Part shown: positions 1-9,285 of the stretch, one piece after another | Layout of the letters: the number at the start of each line of letters is the position of its first letter | Numbering within the stretch: position 1 is the first letter of the stretch | Assembly (NCBI RefSeq): GCF_000378465.1 | Contig: NZ_KB899910.1 | Span: forward strand, 1-64,000 | DNA length: 64,000 nt | Reading direction: 5' to 3' | From: Elioraea tepidiphila DSM 17972 | GTDB lineage: Bacteria; Pseudomonadota; Alphaproteobacteria; Acetobacterales; Acetobacteraceae | Position numbers and translations under genes: made by a program | Notes under the pieces: generated by a model | Databases searched by the model: none | Told to the model about the DNA's origin: nothing | The model's input: only the letters and a program-made list of their open reading frames with translations

Positions 1-3000
1 CCCTCGCCCAGCACGAACCCGGCGAAGCTCGCCGTGAACGCCGGGTTCGGCGCGCCGTAGAGCCGCGCCACGTCGTCCGCCGTCACCGTCAACGGCGCCG
101 GGTTCACCGTCAGCGTGCCGGGCACCAGCACGAGGCCGTAGCCCTGCACCGCGCCACGGGCGGTCAGGCTCGCCACCGGCGTGGTCGTGTAGCTGCCTAC
201 AGTCGCATCCGCCTGCGCGCCGGCACTGGTCGCGGCGGTGCCCCCGACCAGGATGTTGGCGAGCGGCGCATCCTTCGGCCGGAGCCCGCTCGCATCCGTG
301 GTCGCACCGGGCGTGACGGCGGTGCCGTAGGTCTTGCTCAGCGTCTCCGCGGTGACGGTGATCACCGGCTGCTCGGCGTAGACGATCCGGTTGCCGGCGA
401 GCACGTTGAGCGTCGCGACCTGGCCCGCGATGTCCGCGCGTGCCGGATCGGCATAGTCGAACGGACGGTTGTAGAGATCGAACTCCGCGGTGGTCGGCTC
501 GGTGCCGAGCATGGCGTCGAAGGTGTCGAGGAACAGCAGCCAGCGCCCGTTCGGTGCGGCGAGCGCGCCGGCGCCGGCCTGGTTGTCGAAGCCGCGCCCG
601 GCCGCGATCACCACCGCGTCGCCGGCTCCCGTGCCGGTGACCGTGGCGCCGGGGGCGAGGGTGACCCGCTCCTCGGACACCAGCGTCGCCTGACTGGCGA
701 CCACCGGCGCGTTGAGCGTGATCTCGCCCGTGCCGCGCGTATCGACGCGCAGGCCGACCGGCGAGGTGTAGCTGCTCGGCGTCGTGGCCGCGCCCGGCCC
801 CGCAACCGAGGGTTCGAGCGTGAAGTCGTTGCCGGGGGCGAGATTGAAGATCGGCGACACCCCCGCGATGATCGCCCCCGCGACCGTCACCTCGCCGCCG
901 TTGCCGGTTGCGGGATCACCCGCCCTCACCTGACCGTTCCACACCTGCTCGGGCGCGCGCATGGTCAGGTCGGCGCCGTTGAGCGCGAACACTCGCCCGG
1001 GACTGCCCGGCGCCCCGTCCTGCACCAGGATTCGGCGGCTCGCTTCCATGGTGAGCGATCCGCCGTTGCCCGCCACCACCTCGGCGAACGCGTTGCCGCC
1101 GCTGCCGCCCACCACGCGGATGTCGGGGGCACGCAGCGTCATCGCGCCGGTCTCGCTGCGCACCCGCGCCCAGGAAGTGCCGCTGCCGCCCAGCACCTGG
1201 ATCGACACGCCGCCGACGATGTCAAGCGGGCCGCTGTCGGTCTGCACCCGCACATTGCGGGTGCTGGCGGCGGCGGTGCGTCGGATCAGCACCGACCCGC
1301 GGGTCGCCTCCAGCCTGAGCGCGCCGGACTGCGTGGTGATCTGGACGTTGCGGTCGTTGCCGGCGTTCGAGGCGATCAGGTTGCCGGTTTCGGCGCGGAG
1401 CGTGACCGCGCCTGTGCCCGAGGCGACCACGTTGTGGTTCACGGTCAGGGTGCGGCCCGTGTCAAACGCGATGTTGCCGCTGCCGGAACTCGTCACGGGC
1501 CCGCCGATCGTGGTGTCGCGCAGCGCGCGCGCCTCCAGGCTGCCGGCGCCGGAGGTGGTGATGGCGACGTTGTTGTTGATGGCAAGGTCGTTGTCGGCGA
1601 ACAGGGTCAGGTTGCCCGCGCCGCTCCAGGCGATCGCGCTCGCCACTGTCAGGTTTCCGGGCTGCGATCCGGGCAAGGCGGTCGTCACGGTGACGTCGCC
1701 GCCGCCGTTCAGCGTGCCGACGATGCCCGCCGCCATCGCGGCGTTGATGGTGATGTTCACCGGATCGATCAGCCACTGCCCGCCCGGCCCGGCCGCGACC
1801 GACGCCGCATCGCCGATGTCCACGAGTTCGACCGCCGAGGTCTCCGCGAAGCCGCCCGAGACGGGTCCAGTGACGTCGATCGCGCCGTCGAACCGCGTCG
1901 CCCGGTCGGCCCAGAGGATCACGCTGCCGCCCGTGCCCACGCTCGCGCGTGCCTCGATCCGCGCCCCGGCCTCGACCGTCGCGGTCTCGGCGCGGCGCAG
2001 CGTGCCCGTGCCCTGGCGGTCGCCGCCGATGCGGACGCTGCCGCCGGCGTCACGGCCTGAGGCCGTCACCCGTGCGGTCGAGGCGACCTGGAGATGCTGG
2101 CCCGTGACGGTCACCGACCCGCCGCGCGTCGCCCCGGACGCATCGAGATTGCCCGCGACCCGTACCGTGCCCTCGCCGCGGCCGACGAGCTCGATCGTGC
2201 CGCCCGCGCCGTCGGCCGAGGCGGCGCGGATCACGCCCGAGGTGTTGATGGCATTGGAGAGCAGGCCCGAGGCGGTGCCGGCGGAGAGCACCACCCGCCC
2301 GCCGCCGGCATCGATCAGTCCCGTGTTCTCGACGCCCGCATCGGCCCGCCCGGCATCGCCCGAGACCGCGAGCTGCACAACGCCGTCGCCGGCGAGATCG
2401 ATCGTCGTGGTCTCGCCCGAGGCGAGGGCCACCGTGCCGCGCCGGGCGACGATGGTGCCGCTGTTGGCCACCCGCCCGCCCACCAGCGCGGCGAGCCCGG
2501 CCTCGCGGACCGTGATCGTGCCCTGGTTCTCGACCCGCGCGCCGGCCGCCTCGCCGCCGCGCATGGTGATCCGGCCGTCGGCGGCGAAGCGGGCCGCATC
2601 GACCGTCTGGCTGGTCGCGACCAGGTTGCCGACATCGACCCGCGCCGTGCCCGAGAAGACGACGCCGTGGGTGTTCTGGATGATCACGGTGCCCGGGGCG
2701 GTGATCTGCCCCGCGATCGTGCTCTCCCGGCCGGAATGGACGCGGTTGAGGGTCGCCGCCTGCGCGCCCGGCTGGTCGAAGGCCACGCGGTGGTCGCGTC
2801 CGACATCGAAGCTGCGCCAGTCGATGATCGCCCGGTTGGAGGACTGGTGCACCCGCGTCTCGGCCGCGGTGGCGCTGATCGCGGCGGAGCCGTGCGCGAC
2901 CGTGCCGCCCTGCGGTGCCTGGGCCAGCGCGGGCGCGGCCGCCAAGGCTGCCGCGGCGGCTCCGGCCAGGAGCAGGCTGCGATGCGAGGGACGGGTACCC

Positions 3001-3032
3001 GGACGGGATTCCACTTTTCCGTGCAATACCAT
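1..3032 (-). CDS. Two-partner-secretion exoprotein (TpsA / filamentous haemagglutinin type), 3' end outside window
   Basis: Partial gene; about 1010 codons are visible and it stays open to the left edge. The ATG at 3032 begins a protein with a signal peptide (hydrophobic Ala/Leu run, likely cut after ALAQ, about residue 37). A TPS domain follows, with the family landmarks AIIDWRSFDVG, a TLNRV motif and an IIQNTHGVVFS motif that matches the NPNGI-type region of haemagglutinin activity domains. Next come Gly/Ala/Thr/Val-rich beta-helix repeats and a block with NGRWLLFLDTF, seen in MBG-bearing haemagglutinins. The last roughly 120 codons contain MBG-domain motifs (KTYGTAVTPG, LYGAPNPAF). The protein should cross the outer membrane through a TpsB pore and act at the surface as an adhesin (family knowledge). 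No tpsB lies beside its start; the nearest is at 59621-61411. A second ATG 5 bases upstream is in another frame. It resembles the TpsA at 50203-59580 in its N-terminal region. Confidence 0.85.
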   Translation of the reverse strand, partial: MVLHGKVESRPGTRPSHRSLLLAGAAAAALAAAPALAQAPQGGTVAHGSAAISATAAETRVHQSSNRAIIDWRSFDVGRDHRVAFDQPGAQAATLNRVHSGRESTIAGQITAPGTVIIQNTHGVVFSGTARVDVGNLVATSQTVDAARFAADGRITMRGGEAAGARVENQGTITVREAGLAALVGGRVANSGTIVARRGTVALASGETTTIDLAGDGVVQLAVSGDAGRADAGVENTGLIDAGGGRVVLSAGTASGLLSNAINTSGVIRAASADGAGGTIELVGRGEGTVRVAGNLDASGATRGGSVTVTGQHLQVASTARVTASGRDAGGSVRIGGDRQGTGTLRRAETATVEAGARIEARASVGTGGSVILWADRATRFDGAIDVTGPVSGGFAETSAVELVDIGDAASVAAGPGGQWLIDPVNITINAAMAAGIVGTLNGGGDVTVTTALPGSQPGNLTVASAIAWSGAGNLTLFADNDLAINNNVAITTSGAGSLEARALRDTTIGGPVTSSGSGNIAFDTGRTLTVNHNVVASGTGAVTLRAETGNLIASNAGNDRNVQITTQSGALRLEATRGSVLIRRTAAASTRNVRVQTDSGPLDIVGGVSIQVLGGSGTSWARVRSETGAMTLRAPDIRVVGGSGGNAFAEVVAGNGGSLTMEASRRILVQDGAPGSPGRVFALNGADLTMRAPEQVWNGQVRAGDPATGNGGEVTVAGAIIAGVSPIFNLAPGNDFTLEPSVAGPGAATTPSSYTSPVGLRVDTRGTGEITLNAPVVASQATLVSEERVTLAPGATVTGTGAGDAVVIAAGRGFDNQAGAGALAAPNGRWLLFLDTFDAMLGTEPTTAEFDLYNRPFDYADPARADIAGQVATLNVLAGNRIVYAEQPVITVTAETLSKTYGTAVTPGATTDASGLRPKDAPLANILVGGTAATSAGAQADATVGSYTTTPVASLTARGAVQGYGLVLVPGTLTVNPAPLTVTADDVARLYGAPNPAFTASFAGFVLGE

Positions 3033-3067
3033 GGCATACACTCGCGATTGAGGCGGCGTTAACGAAG

Positions 3068-3097
3068 CATTTACCTGCGGATGATTTCCGAGTGCAA
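3068..3097 (-). promoter_or_regulatory. Weak candidate promoter for the left-edge tpsA
   Basis: The 233-base gap between tpsA and the protease gene has its AT-richest part at about 3060-3150, including a run of six T. On the minus strand TTGCAC (3097-3092) is followed after 18 bases by TAAATG (3073-3068), upstream of the ATG at 3032. The -10 match is poor, and alphaproteobacterial promoters are hard to call by eye. Confidence 0.25.
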
Positions 3098-3265
3098 CCT
3101 CTATTTTTTAGACGATTCTGTCCCCGGACGCTGACAATACACGCAACAGCGTGCCGCGACGGCCCGCGCTGCAGCCGCGTTAACCGGCCGCTTACCCATC
3201 CCAGGCCACAACCGGGCGCAGACCAGACGTAGCGCCAGAAGGGCGCTCTTCGGAGCGGCCCGGAC

Positions 3266-4033
3266 ATGCGACGGTTGAGGATTGGGCTTGCCTGTGCGCT
3301 CTCCCTCCTCGGCACCGTCGGGGGAGCGGGCGTCGTCCCGTCGGCGGCCGGCAGGCAGGCCGAGGCCGTGCAACAATCCCCTGTCGTCGTCTCCGGGCGG
3401 GCCGATCCACTGGCCCTGCATGTCACGGTGATCGTGCCGCGCGCGATCGGCTCCGCCTTCCTGCTGGAGCCCGGGGTGCTCGTCACGGCCGGCCATCTGG
3501 TGAAGGGACTCGAACCGGGCGCCCGCGTCACGCTGCGCGCCGATCCTGCCCGGGCGGCGGCCGGCGAGGCCGTGCTGATCGCGGTCAGCCGCGACCTCGA
3601 TCTTGCGCTGCTGCGCCCGCCCGCCAGCTTCGCGCTCCCGCTTCCCGAGGCCGATGCGACGATGGCCGCCTATCGGCCGCTCTCGGCCGCCGGCGCCGTG
3701 CCGGTCCGCGACCCGGCCGTGCTGGCGCAACGCCGTCGGGTCGAAGGCTCGGCCACCGGGGATACGATGCGCATCCCCGGCATCGGCCCCGGGCTGATCG
3801 CCCGCCTCGCCGGGGTCGCACCCGGCTTCTCCGGCGGACCGGTGCTGGACGATCGCGGCCGCCTGGTCGGCATGATCGTCGCGATCCGCCACCGTCCCGC
3901 ATCGGGCTCGGCCTTCGCGCCGCGCCAGCCGGCCTCGGCCACCACGGTCGAGGAGGCCCTCGTCCTGCCGGCCGCCGCGATCCGCGCCGAGGCCCGCCGC
4001 CTCCTGGCGACGCGCACCGCCAGCCTGCGGTGA
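3266..4033 (+). CDS. Secreted trypsin-like serine protease
   Basis: 255 residues. An N-terminal signal peptide (MRRLRIGLACALSLLGTVGG and following Ala/Gly/Val residues) sends it to the periplasm. The chymotrypsin/HtrA-fold catalytic triad is visible: His77 in VTAGHLV, Asp112 in RDLDLALLR and Ser189 in GFSGGPVLDDRGRLVGMI. There is no PDZ domain and the chain ends soon after the protease core, so it is a compact trypsin-like peptidase rather than a full DegP. It is transcribed away from the left-edge tpsA, and its stop lies 19 bases before the stop of the convergent cupin gene. A role in processing surface proteins is possible from its position next to tpsA, but that is only inference. The substrate is unknown. 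Confidence 0.85.
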   Translation: MRRLRIGLACALSLLGTVGGAGVVPSAAGRQAEAVQQSPVVVSGRADPLALHVTVIVPRAIGSAFLLEPGVLVTAGHLVKGLEPGARVTLRADPARAAAGEAVLIAVSRDLDLALLRPPASFALPLPEADATMAAYRPLSAAGAVPVRDPAVLAQRRRVEGSATGDTMRIPGIGPGLIARLAGVAPGFSGGPVLDDRGRLVGMIVAIRHRPASGSAFAPRQPASATTVEEALVLPAAAIRAEARRLLATRTASLR

Positions 4034-4052
4034 GGAAAAAGCGTCCGGACGT

Positions 4053-4562
4053 TCAGCCCGGTGCGACGAACCCCGGAAAGGCCCGCTCCTCGGGCGCGAC
4101 CATCACCGAGGTCACCGGCCAGGCGACGGCCAGGGCCGGATCGTCCCAGCGCAGACCGCTGCCCGACGCCTCCGCCGCGGCGAGGCGCAGCACCGTCGTG
4201 CGCTCGGCGAGCGCGACGAAGCCGTGCGCGCATCCGGCGGGCACGACCAGCCCTGGCCCGGACACGGTCAGCTCCACCCCGACCGAGCGGCGGAACGCCG
4301 GGCTCTCGGCGCGCAGATCGACCGCGACCGCCCAGACCCGGCCCTGCACGCAGCGCAGCATCACCTGATCGGGCGCGCGATAGAGGCCGCGCAGGGCGCC
4401 CTGGCCGGCAAGCCGGAACAGCTCGACCCGGGCGAGCCGGCCCCGCAGCGTCGGCGGAGCGTCGCCGGCCGCGTAGATCGGCTCGGGCCCGCCATCCGCA
4501 CCGCCTGGGCCGGTGGCGACCAGCACGCCGGGCACAGAGGTGGCATGGAAGGAGAGCGTCAT
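4053..4562 (-). CDS. RmlC-like cupin (dTDP-4-dehydrorhamnose 3,5-epimerase family), probably catalytically impaired
   Basis: 169 residues from the ATG at 4562. Upstream in-frame ATGs would add a Pro/Arg/Ala-rich leader with no family resemblance, so I reject them. The core follows the RmlC pattern: LRGLY (58-61), CVQGRVWAVAVDLR, VPAGCAHGFVAL (His113) and GLRWDDPALAVAWP. In active RmlC enzymes the first motif reads RGLH, with His as the general base, and a conserved Tyr sits before the W-D-P segment. Here the His is Tyr61 and I cannot find the Tyr equivalent. The fold assignment is good, but dTDP-rhamnose epimerase activity is doubtful. It is divergent from an AsnB-type gene and a glycosyltransferase, so a role in surface polysaccharide synthesis is likely. 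Confidence 0.7.
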   Translation of the reverse strand: MTLSFHATSVPGVLVATGPGGADGGPEPIYAAGDAPPTLRGRLARVELFRLAGQGALRGLYRAPDQVMLRCVQGRVWAVAVDLRAESPAFRRSVGVELTVSGPGLVVPAGCAHGFVALAERTTVLRLAAAEASGSGLRWDDPALAVAWPVTSVMVAPEERAFPGFVAPG

Positions 4563-4683
4563 CGGCGGCGGACCCTCGGCTGGCACGGGACGGGCCGCGA
4601 GTGTCGCGCGCGCCGCGCCGCCCCGGCAAGCCGCGCGCCACGCCCCCGCGACAGCGCCGGCCGTTTGGCGTAGAAGCCCGCGC

Positions 4684-6585
4684 ATGTGCGGCATCGCCGG
4701 TCTTCTCGCCCCCGGGCTCGCGCCGGAGACGCTCGCCGGACGCGCGCGCGCCATGGCCGCGGCCCTCGCCCATCGGGGGCCGGACTCGCACGGGATCTGG
4801 ACCGACGATGGCGGCGGCCTCGCCTTCGCGCATACCCGCCTCGCGATCGTCGACCTCTCGCCGGCCGGGCACCAGCCGATGGTGTCGTCCTGCGGCCGCT
4901 ACGTGATCGCCTACAACGGCGAGAGCTACAACGACGCCGAGATGCGCGCGGCCCTGCCGCCGCACAACTGGCGCGGGCGGTCCGACACCGAGACGATCCT
5001 CGAGGGGTGCGCGCGCTGGGGGGTGGAGGAGACGGCGCGGCGGCTGAACGCGATGGCCGCCTTCGCGCTCTGGGATTCCGAGGAGCGCCGGCTCTGGCTG
5101 GTGCGCGACCGGGTCGGGATCAAGCCGGTCTATTACGGCCAGTTTCCGGGCCTGTTCCTGTTCGGCAGCGAGCTCAAGGCGTTGCGCGCGATCCCTGGAT
5201 GGACGCCGGAGCTCGATCCGGCCGTGCGCGCGGCCTATCTGCGCTGGGGCTACGTGCCCGGGCAGCACGCGATCTATCGCGGTGTGGCCAAGCTCGAACC
5301 CGGCTCGATCCTGTCGGTGCGCGCCGGCGAGGCGCCGCGCCTCAGCCGCTACTGGGATGCGCGCGACATCGCGCGCGCCGGCATCGCGCGCCCGCTCGCC
5401 GTCAGCGAGGACGAGGCTGCGGAGCAACTCGATGCGCTGCTGACCGACTCGGTGCGCCGCCAGCGCGTCGCCGACGTGCCGCTCGGCGCGTTCCTCTCGG
5501 GCGGCGTGGACTCCTCCACCGTGGTCGCGCTGATGGCGAATGGCAGCGTGCCGCGCAGCTTCACCATCGGCTTCGACAGCGCCGAGCATGACGAGGCGCC
5601 GCACGCCGCAGCCGTGGCGCGCCATCTCGGCACCGACCACACGGTGATGACGGTCGGCGAGGCGGAGGCGCTGAAGGTCGTCCCGACCCTCGCCGACATC
5701 TACGACGAGCCCTTCGCGGACGTCTCCTCGGTGCCGACCGCCGTGGTCTGCCGGCTGACGCGCGGCCAGGTGACGGTGGCGCTGTCGGGCGACGGCGGCG
5801 ACGAGCTGTTCTCGGGCTACACCCGCTACGTGCAGGGGCTGGCGATCTGGCAGCGCCTCGGCCGCATCCCCGCCCCGCTCCGCCGCGCCGCCGGCGCGGT
5901 GCTGCGCGCGATCCCGCCCTCCGCGGGCGACGCGATCGCGCGGCTGCTGCCGCAGCGTTTCCGTGTCGCCACCGCCGGGCACCGCATCAACCGGCTCGGG
6001 GCGGTGCTGGCCGACGGCACCTTCCCGGGCCTCTACGGCGAGATGATCCGGCTCTGGCCGACCCCGCCGGTGCAGGCGCCGCCCGCCGCGGAAGCCGCCC
6101 CGCCCGCCGTGCCGCCGGGCCTCGCGCCGCTCGACCACATGCGGCTGTTCGACAGCCTCGCCTATCTGCCCGACGACATCCTCGCCAAGGTGGATCGCGC
6201 CTCGATGGCGGTCTCGCTCGAAGTGCGCGTGCCGCTGCTCGACCATCGCGTGGTGGAGTTCGCCTGGTCGCTGCCGCCGGCGCTGAACGGGGCCGAGAAC
6301 CAGGGCAAGCGGATCCTGCGTCGCGTGCTCTACCGCCGCGTCCCGCGCGAGCTGATCGAGCGGCCGAAGCGCGGCTTCGCCCCGCCGGTGGGCGCATGGC
6401 TGCGCGGGCCGCTGCGCGACTGGGCCGAGGATCTGCTCACCCCCGCGCGCCTCGCCGAGGGCGGGCTCGATCCGCAGCCGATCCGGGCGCTCTGGGCGCG
6501 GCACGTGTCGGGCGCGGTGAACGAGCAGTACCGGCTCTGGGCCGTGCTGATGCACGAGTCCTGGCGGCGGCGGTGGCTCGCGTGA
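4684..6585 (+). CDS. asnB: Asparagine synthase (glutamine-hydrolysing) / AsnB-type amidotransferase
   Basis: 633 residues. The start is fixed at ATG 4684 because class II amidotransferases need Cys as residue 2 (MCGIAGLL); longer upstream versions bury this Cys. Residues 2 to about 200 form the Ntn glutaminase (AHRGPDSHG, RLAIVDLS, AYNGESYN). The rest is the ATP-pyrophosphatase domain with the SGGVDSS P-loop, GDGGDELFSGY and the C-terminal PKRGFAPPVGAWLR segment. Glutamine-derived ammonia is passed to a beta-aspartyl-AMP-type intermediate. Standard AsnB is somewhat shorter; this long form is common in surface-polysaccharide clusters. The GT4 gene begins 4 bases after its stop, so the two are probably co-transcribed, and the amide acceptor may be a sugar acid rather than aspartate. 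Confidence 0.88.
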   Translation: MCGIAGLLAPGLAPETLAGRARAMAAALAHRGPDSHGIWTDDGGGLAFAHTRLAIVDLSPAGHQPMVSSCGRYVIAYNGESYNDAEMRAALPPHNWRGRSDTETILEGCARWGVEETARRLNAMAAFALWDSEERRLWLVRDRVGIKPVYYGQFPGLFLFGSELKALRAIPGWTPELDPAVRAAYLRWGYVPGQHAIYRGVAKLEPGSILSVRAGEAPRLSRYWDARDIARAGIARPLAVSEDEAAEQLDALLTDSVRRQRVADVPLGAFLSGGVDSSTVVALMANGSVPRSFTIGFDSAEHDEAPHAAAVARHLGTDHTVMTVGEAEALKVVPTLADIYDEPFADVSSVPTAVVCRLTRGQVTVALSGDGGDELFSGYTRYVQGLAIWQRLGRIPAPLRRAAGAVLRAIPPSAGDAIARLLPQRFRVATAGHRINRLGAVLADGTFPGLYGEMIRLWPTPPVQAPPAAEAAPPAVPPGLAPLDHMRLFDSLAYLPDDILAKVDRASMAVSLEVRVPLLDHRVVEFAWSLPPALNGAENQGKRILRRVLYRRVPRELIERPKRGFAPPVGAWLRGPLRDWAEDLLTPARLAEGGLDPQPIRALWARHVSGAVNEQYRLWAVLMHESWRRRWLA

Positions 6586-6589
6586 GCCT

Positions 6590-7684
6590 GTGCGCGTCCT
6601 GCATGTGATCACCGGCCTCGGCCAGGGCGGGGCCGAGACCATGCTGGCGAAGCTGATCGAGGCGCTGCCGGACATCACGCATGTGGTGGTGCCACTCGCG
6701 CGCGATCTGGCACTCGGCCCCCGGATCGCGGCGGCGGGGGCGCGCGTCGTGCCGGTCGGCATGCGCGGGCCGCTCGGGCTGCCGGCGGCGGCGGCGCGGC
6801 TCGCGGCGCTGATCCGGCGCGTCCGGCCCGACGTGATCCAGTCCTGGCTCTATCACGCGGATCTCGCCGCCACGCTCGCGCGCGCGGTGGCCTTCGCGCG
6901 CGCGCCGCTCGCCTGGTCGTTGCGGTGCTCGGACATGGATCTCGCGCGCTACGCGCCGACCACGCGGCTGGTCGTGCGCGCGCTGGCGCGACTCTCGGGC
7001 GTGCCGGCGGTGATCGCCTCGAACAGCGAGGCGGGCCTGACGTGGCATCGCGGGCTCGGCTACCGGCCGCGCCGCACGATCGTCATTCCGAACGGCTTCG
7101 ATACGGACCGGTTCCGTCCCGATCCGGCGGCGCGCGCGCGGCTCGGCGCGATGCTCGGCTGGCCCACCGACGCGATGATCGTCGGGCTGGTGGCGCGGGT
7201 CGATCCGATGAAGGACCATGCGGGGTTCCTCGCCGCGCTAGAGCAGACGCCGCCCGCGCTGCGCGCGGTGCTGGTCGGGCGCGGCACCGAGGCGCTCGCG
7301 ATCCCGCCCGCGCTCGCCGGGCGCGTCCTCGCCCTCGGGCCGCGCGAGGACGTCGCCGCGCTGACACCAGGGTTCGACATCGCCTGCCTCGCCAGCCGGT
7401 TCGGCGAGGGGTTTCCCAATGTGCTCGGCGAGGCGATGGCCTGCGGCGTCGCCTGCGTCACGACCGATGTCGGCGACGCCGCGGCGATCGTCGGCGACGC
7501 GGGCGTGGTGGTGCCGCCCGGCGATCCGGTTGCGCTGGCCGAGGCGCTCGCGGCACTCGCGGCCGACCCGGACCGGCGGCGCGCACTCGGCGAGGCCGGC
7601 CGCGCGCGCGTGCTCGCCGACTACGCGCTGCCGGCGGTCGCGGCGCGCTACGCGTCGCTGTGGCGCGGCCTCGCCGCCGGCTGA
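6590..7684 (+). CDS. GT4-family glycosyltransferase
   Basis: 364 residues from a GTG start 4 bases after the asnB-like stop. A GT-B fold is indicated by the N-terminal donor/acceptor motif VITGLGQGGAE, the linker motif IVIPNGFDTDRF, the nucleotide-binding start VGLVARVDPMKDH and the E-x7-E region GEGFPNVLGEAMACG. These mark retaining GT4 enzymes that move a sugar from an NDP- or GDP-donor to a lipid-linked or polysaccharide acceptor. The protein has no signal peptide or transmembrane helix and should work on the cytoplasmic side of the membrane. Its pairing with AsnB supports capsule, exopolysaccharide or O-antigen synthesis. Sugar specificity cannot be read from the sequence. The stop is 7 bases from the convergent serA stop. 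Confidence 0.85.
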   Translation: MRVLHVITGLGQGGAETMLAKLIEALPDITHVVVPLARDLALGPRIAAAGARVVPVGMRGPLGLPAAAARLAALIRRVRPDVIQSWLYHADLAATLARAVAFARAPLAWSLRCSDMDLARYAPTTRLVVRALARLSGVPAVIASNSEAGLTWHRGLGYRPRRTIVIPNGFDTDRFRPDPAARARLGAMLGWPTDAMIVGLVARVDPMKDHAGFLAALEQTPPALRAVLVGRGTEALAIPPALAGRVLALGPREDVAALTPGFDIACLASRFGEGFPNVLGEAMACGVACVTTDVGDAAAIVGDAGVVVPPGDPVALAEALAALAADPDRRRALGEAGRARVLADYALPAVAARYASLWRGLAAG

Positions 7685-7691
7685 GCCGGGA

Positions 7692-9278
7692 TCAGAACGA
7701 CAGCGGGGTCGCCTGCTTCACCAGCGGCAGCCCGCGCACCGCCTCCAGCACCTCGGGGCGCACGGGCTCGTCCACGCTGACGAGGCAGATCGCATCGCCG
7801 CCCGGCGCGTTGCGGCCGAGGTGGAAGGTCGCGATGTTCACCTGCGCCTCGGCGAGCGTGGTGCCGAAGCGGCCGATGAAGCCGGGCTTGTCCTCGTTCG
7901 TCACGTAGAGCATGTGGCGCGAGAAATCCGCCTCGACCGGGATGCCCTTGATCTCGACGAGCCGCGGCCGCGCGCCCGCGATCAGCGTGCCGGCGACCGC
8001 GCGCGTGTCGCGATCGGTGGTGACGGCGATCCGCACCAGGGTCTGGTATTCGCTCGGCCGGTCGTGCACCGCCTCGGTGATCTCGATCCCCTTCTCGCGC
8101 GCCGCGTGCGGCGCGTTCACCATGTTGATCCCCTCCATCAGCGGACCGAGCAGCCCGGCGAGCGCGGCCGCGGTCAGGGGCGTGTGGTTGAGCTGCGCCG
8201 CCGCCCCCTCGTACTCGATCGTGACCGAGCGGAACCCGCCGTCGCGCGCGACCGAGAGCTGACCCGCGAAGGCGCCGAGCAGCCGGCAGAGCTCCATGTA
8301 GGGCTTGAGCCGTGGCGCGTCCTCGGCCGAGACGGAGGGCATGTTGATCGCGTTCTGCACCGCACCCGTGAGCAGGAAGTCGCTCATCTGCTCGGCGATC
8401 TGCAGCGCGACGTTCTCCTGCGCCTCCGCCGTCGAGGCACCGAGATGCGGCGTGCAGACGACGTTCTCGAGGGCGAAGAGCGGGCTCTCGGTCGCGGGCT
8501 CGGTCTCGAACACGTCCAGCGCCGCGCCGGCGACATGGCCCGACACGAGGGCCGCATGCAGGTCGGACTCGACGATCAGCCCGCCGCGCGCGCAGTTGAT
8601 GATGCGCACGCCGCGCTTCATCTTCTGGATCGCGCGCGCATCGATGATGTTGCGCGTGCCCTCGGTGAGCGGCGTGTGCAGGGTGATGATGTCGGCGCGC
8701 GCGAACAGGTCGTTCAGCTCCACCTTCTCCACGCCGAGGGCGACCGCGCGCGCCTCGGACAGGAACGGGTCGTAGGCGATCACCTTCATCTTCAGCCCGA
8801 CCGCGCGATCGGCGACGATCGAGCCGATATTGCCGCAGCCGATCAGGCCGAGCGTCTTGCCGTAGAGCTCGACGCCCATGAAGCGGTTCTTCTCCCACTT
8901 GCCGGCCTTGGTGGAGGCCGACGCCTCGGGGAGCTGGCGGGCGAGCGCGAACATCAGGGCGATCGCGTGCTCGGCCGTGGTGATCGCGTTGCCGTGCGGC
9001 GTGTTCATCACCACGACGCCGCGGGCGGTGGCGGACTTCACGTCCACATTGTCGACGCCGATGCCCGCACGGCCGACGACCTTCAGGTTGCGCGCGACCG
9101 CGAGCAGCTCGGCCGTCACCTTGGTGGCGGAACGGATCGCGAGCCCGTCATAGTCGCCGATGATGGCGCGCAGCTCCGCCGGGCTGAGGCCGGTCTTGAC
9201 GTCCGTCTCGATGCCGCGCGCCTGGAAGATGGCGACCGCGGCGGGCGACAGCTTGTCGCTGATCAGAACCTTCGGCAT
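7692..9278 (-). CDS. serA: D-3-phosphoglycerate dehydrogenase
   Basis: 528 residues from ATG 9278 (MPKVLISDKLSP). This is the long SerA form. An N-terminal substrate segment precedes the NAD-binding Rossmann core (TLGLIGCGNIGSIVA). The catalytic Arg lies in INCARGGLI and the His in CTPHLGAST. The family's intervening ASB domain follows, and a C-terminal ACT domain (RHMLYVTNEDKPGFIGRFG) usually senses serine. It oxidises 3-phosphoglycerate to 3-phosphohydroxypyruvate, the first step of serine synthesis in the cytoplasm. serC lies 7 bases upstream on the same strand and makes the next step, so they form a serC-serA operon. An in-frame upstream extension overlapping serC exists, but the family start is clear. 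Confidence 0.96.
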   Translation of the reverse strand: MPKVLISDKLSPAAVAIFQARGIETDVKTGLSPAELRAIIGDYDGLAIRSATKVTAELLAVARNLKVVGRAGIGVDNVDVKSATARGVVVMNTPHGNAITTAEHAIALMFALARQLPEASASTKAGKWEKNRFMGVELYGKTLGLIGCGNIGSIVADRAVGLKMKVIAYDPFLSEARAVALGVEKVELNDLFARADIITLHTPLTEGTRNIIDARAIQKMKRGVRIINCARGGLIVESDLHAALVSGHVAGAALDVFETEPATESPLFALENVVCTPHLGASTAEAQENVALQIAEQMSDFLLTGAVQNAINMPSVSAEDAPRLKPYMELCRLLGAFAGQLSVARDGGFRSVTIEYEGAAAQLNHTPLTAAALAGLLGPLMEGINMVNAPHAAREKGIEITEAVHDRPSEYQTLVRIAVTTDRDTRAVAGTLIAGARPRLVEIKGIPVEADFSRHMLYVTNEDKPGFIGRFGTTLAEAQVNIATFHLGRNAPGGDAICLVSVDEPVRPEVLEAVRGLPLVKQATPLSF

Positions 9279-9285
9279 CAGGGGA

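Noticed and set aside
961-3051. A 696-codon plus-strand open frame
   Set aside because: Antisense to the left-edge tpsA; low-complexity Ser/Pro/Val composition and no recognisable motif.
4042-4051. CGTCCGGACG palindrome between the protease and cupin stops as a terminator
   Set aside because: With a realistic loop it leaves only a 3-bp stem, despite the adjacent A/T run.
4513-4683. Upstream extension of the AsnB gene
   Set aside because: It would bury the Cys that must be residue 2 of a class II amidotransferase.
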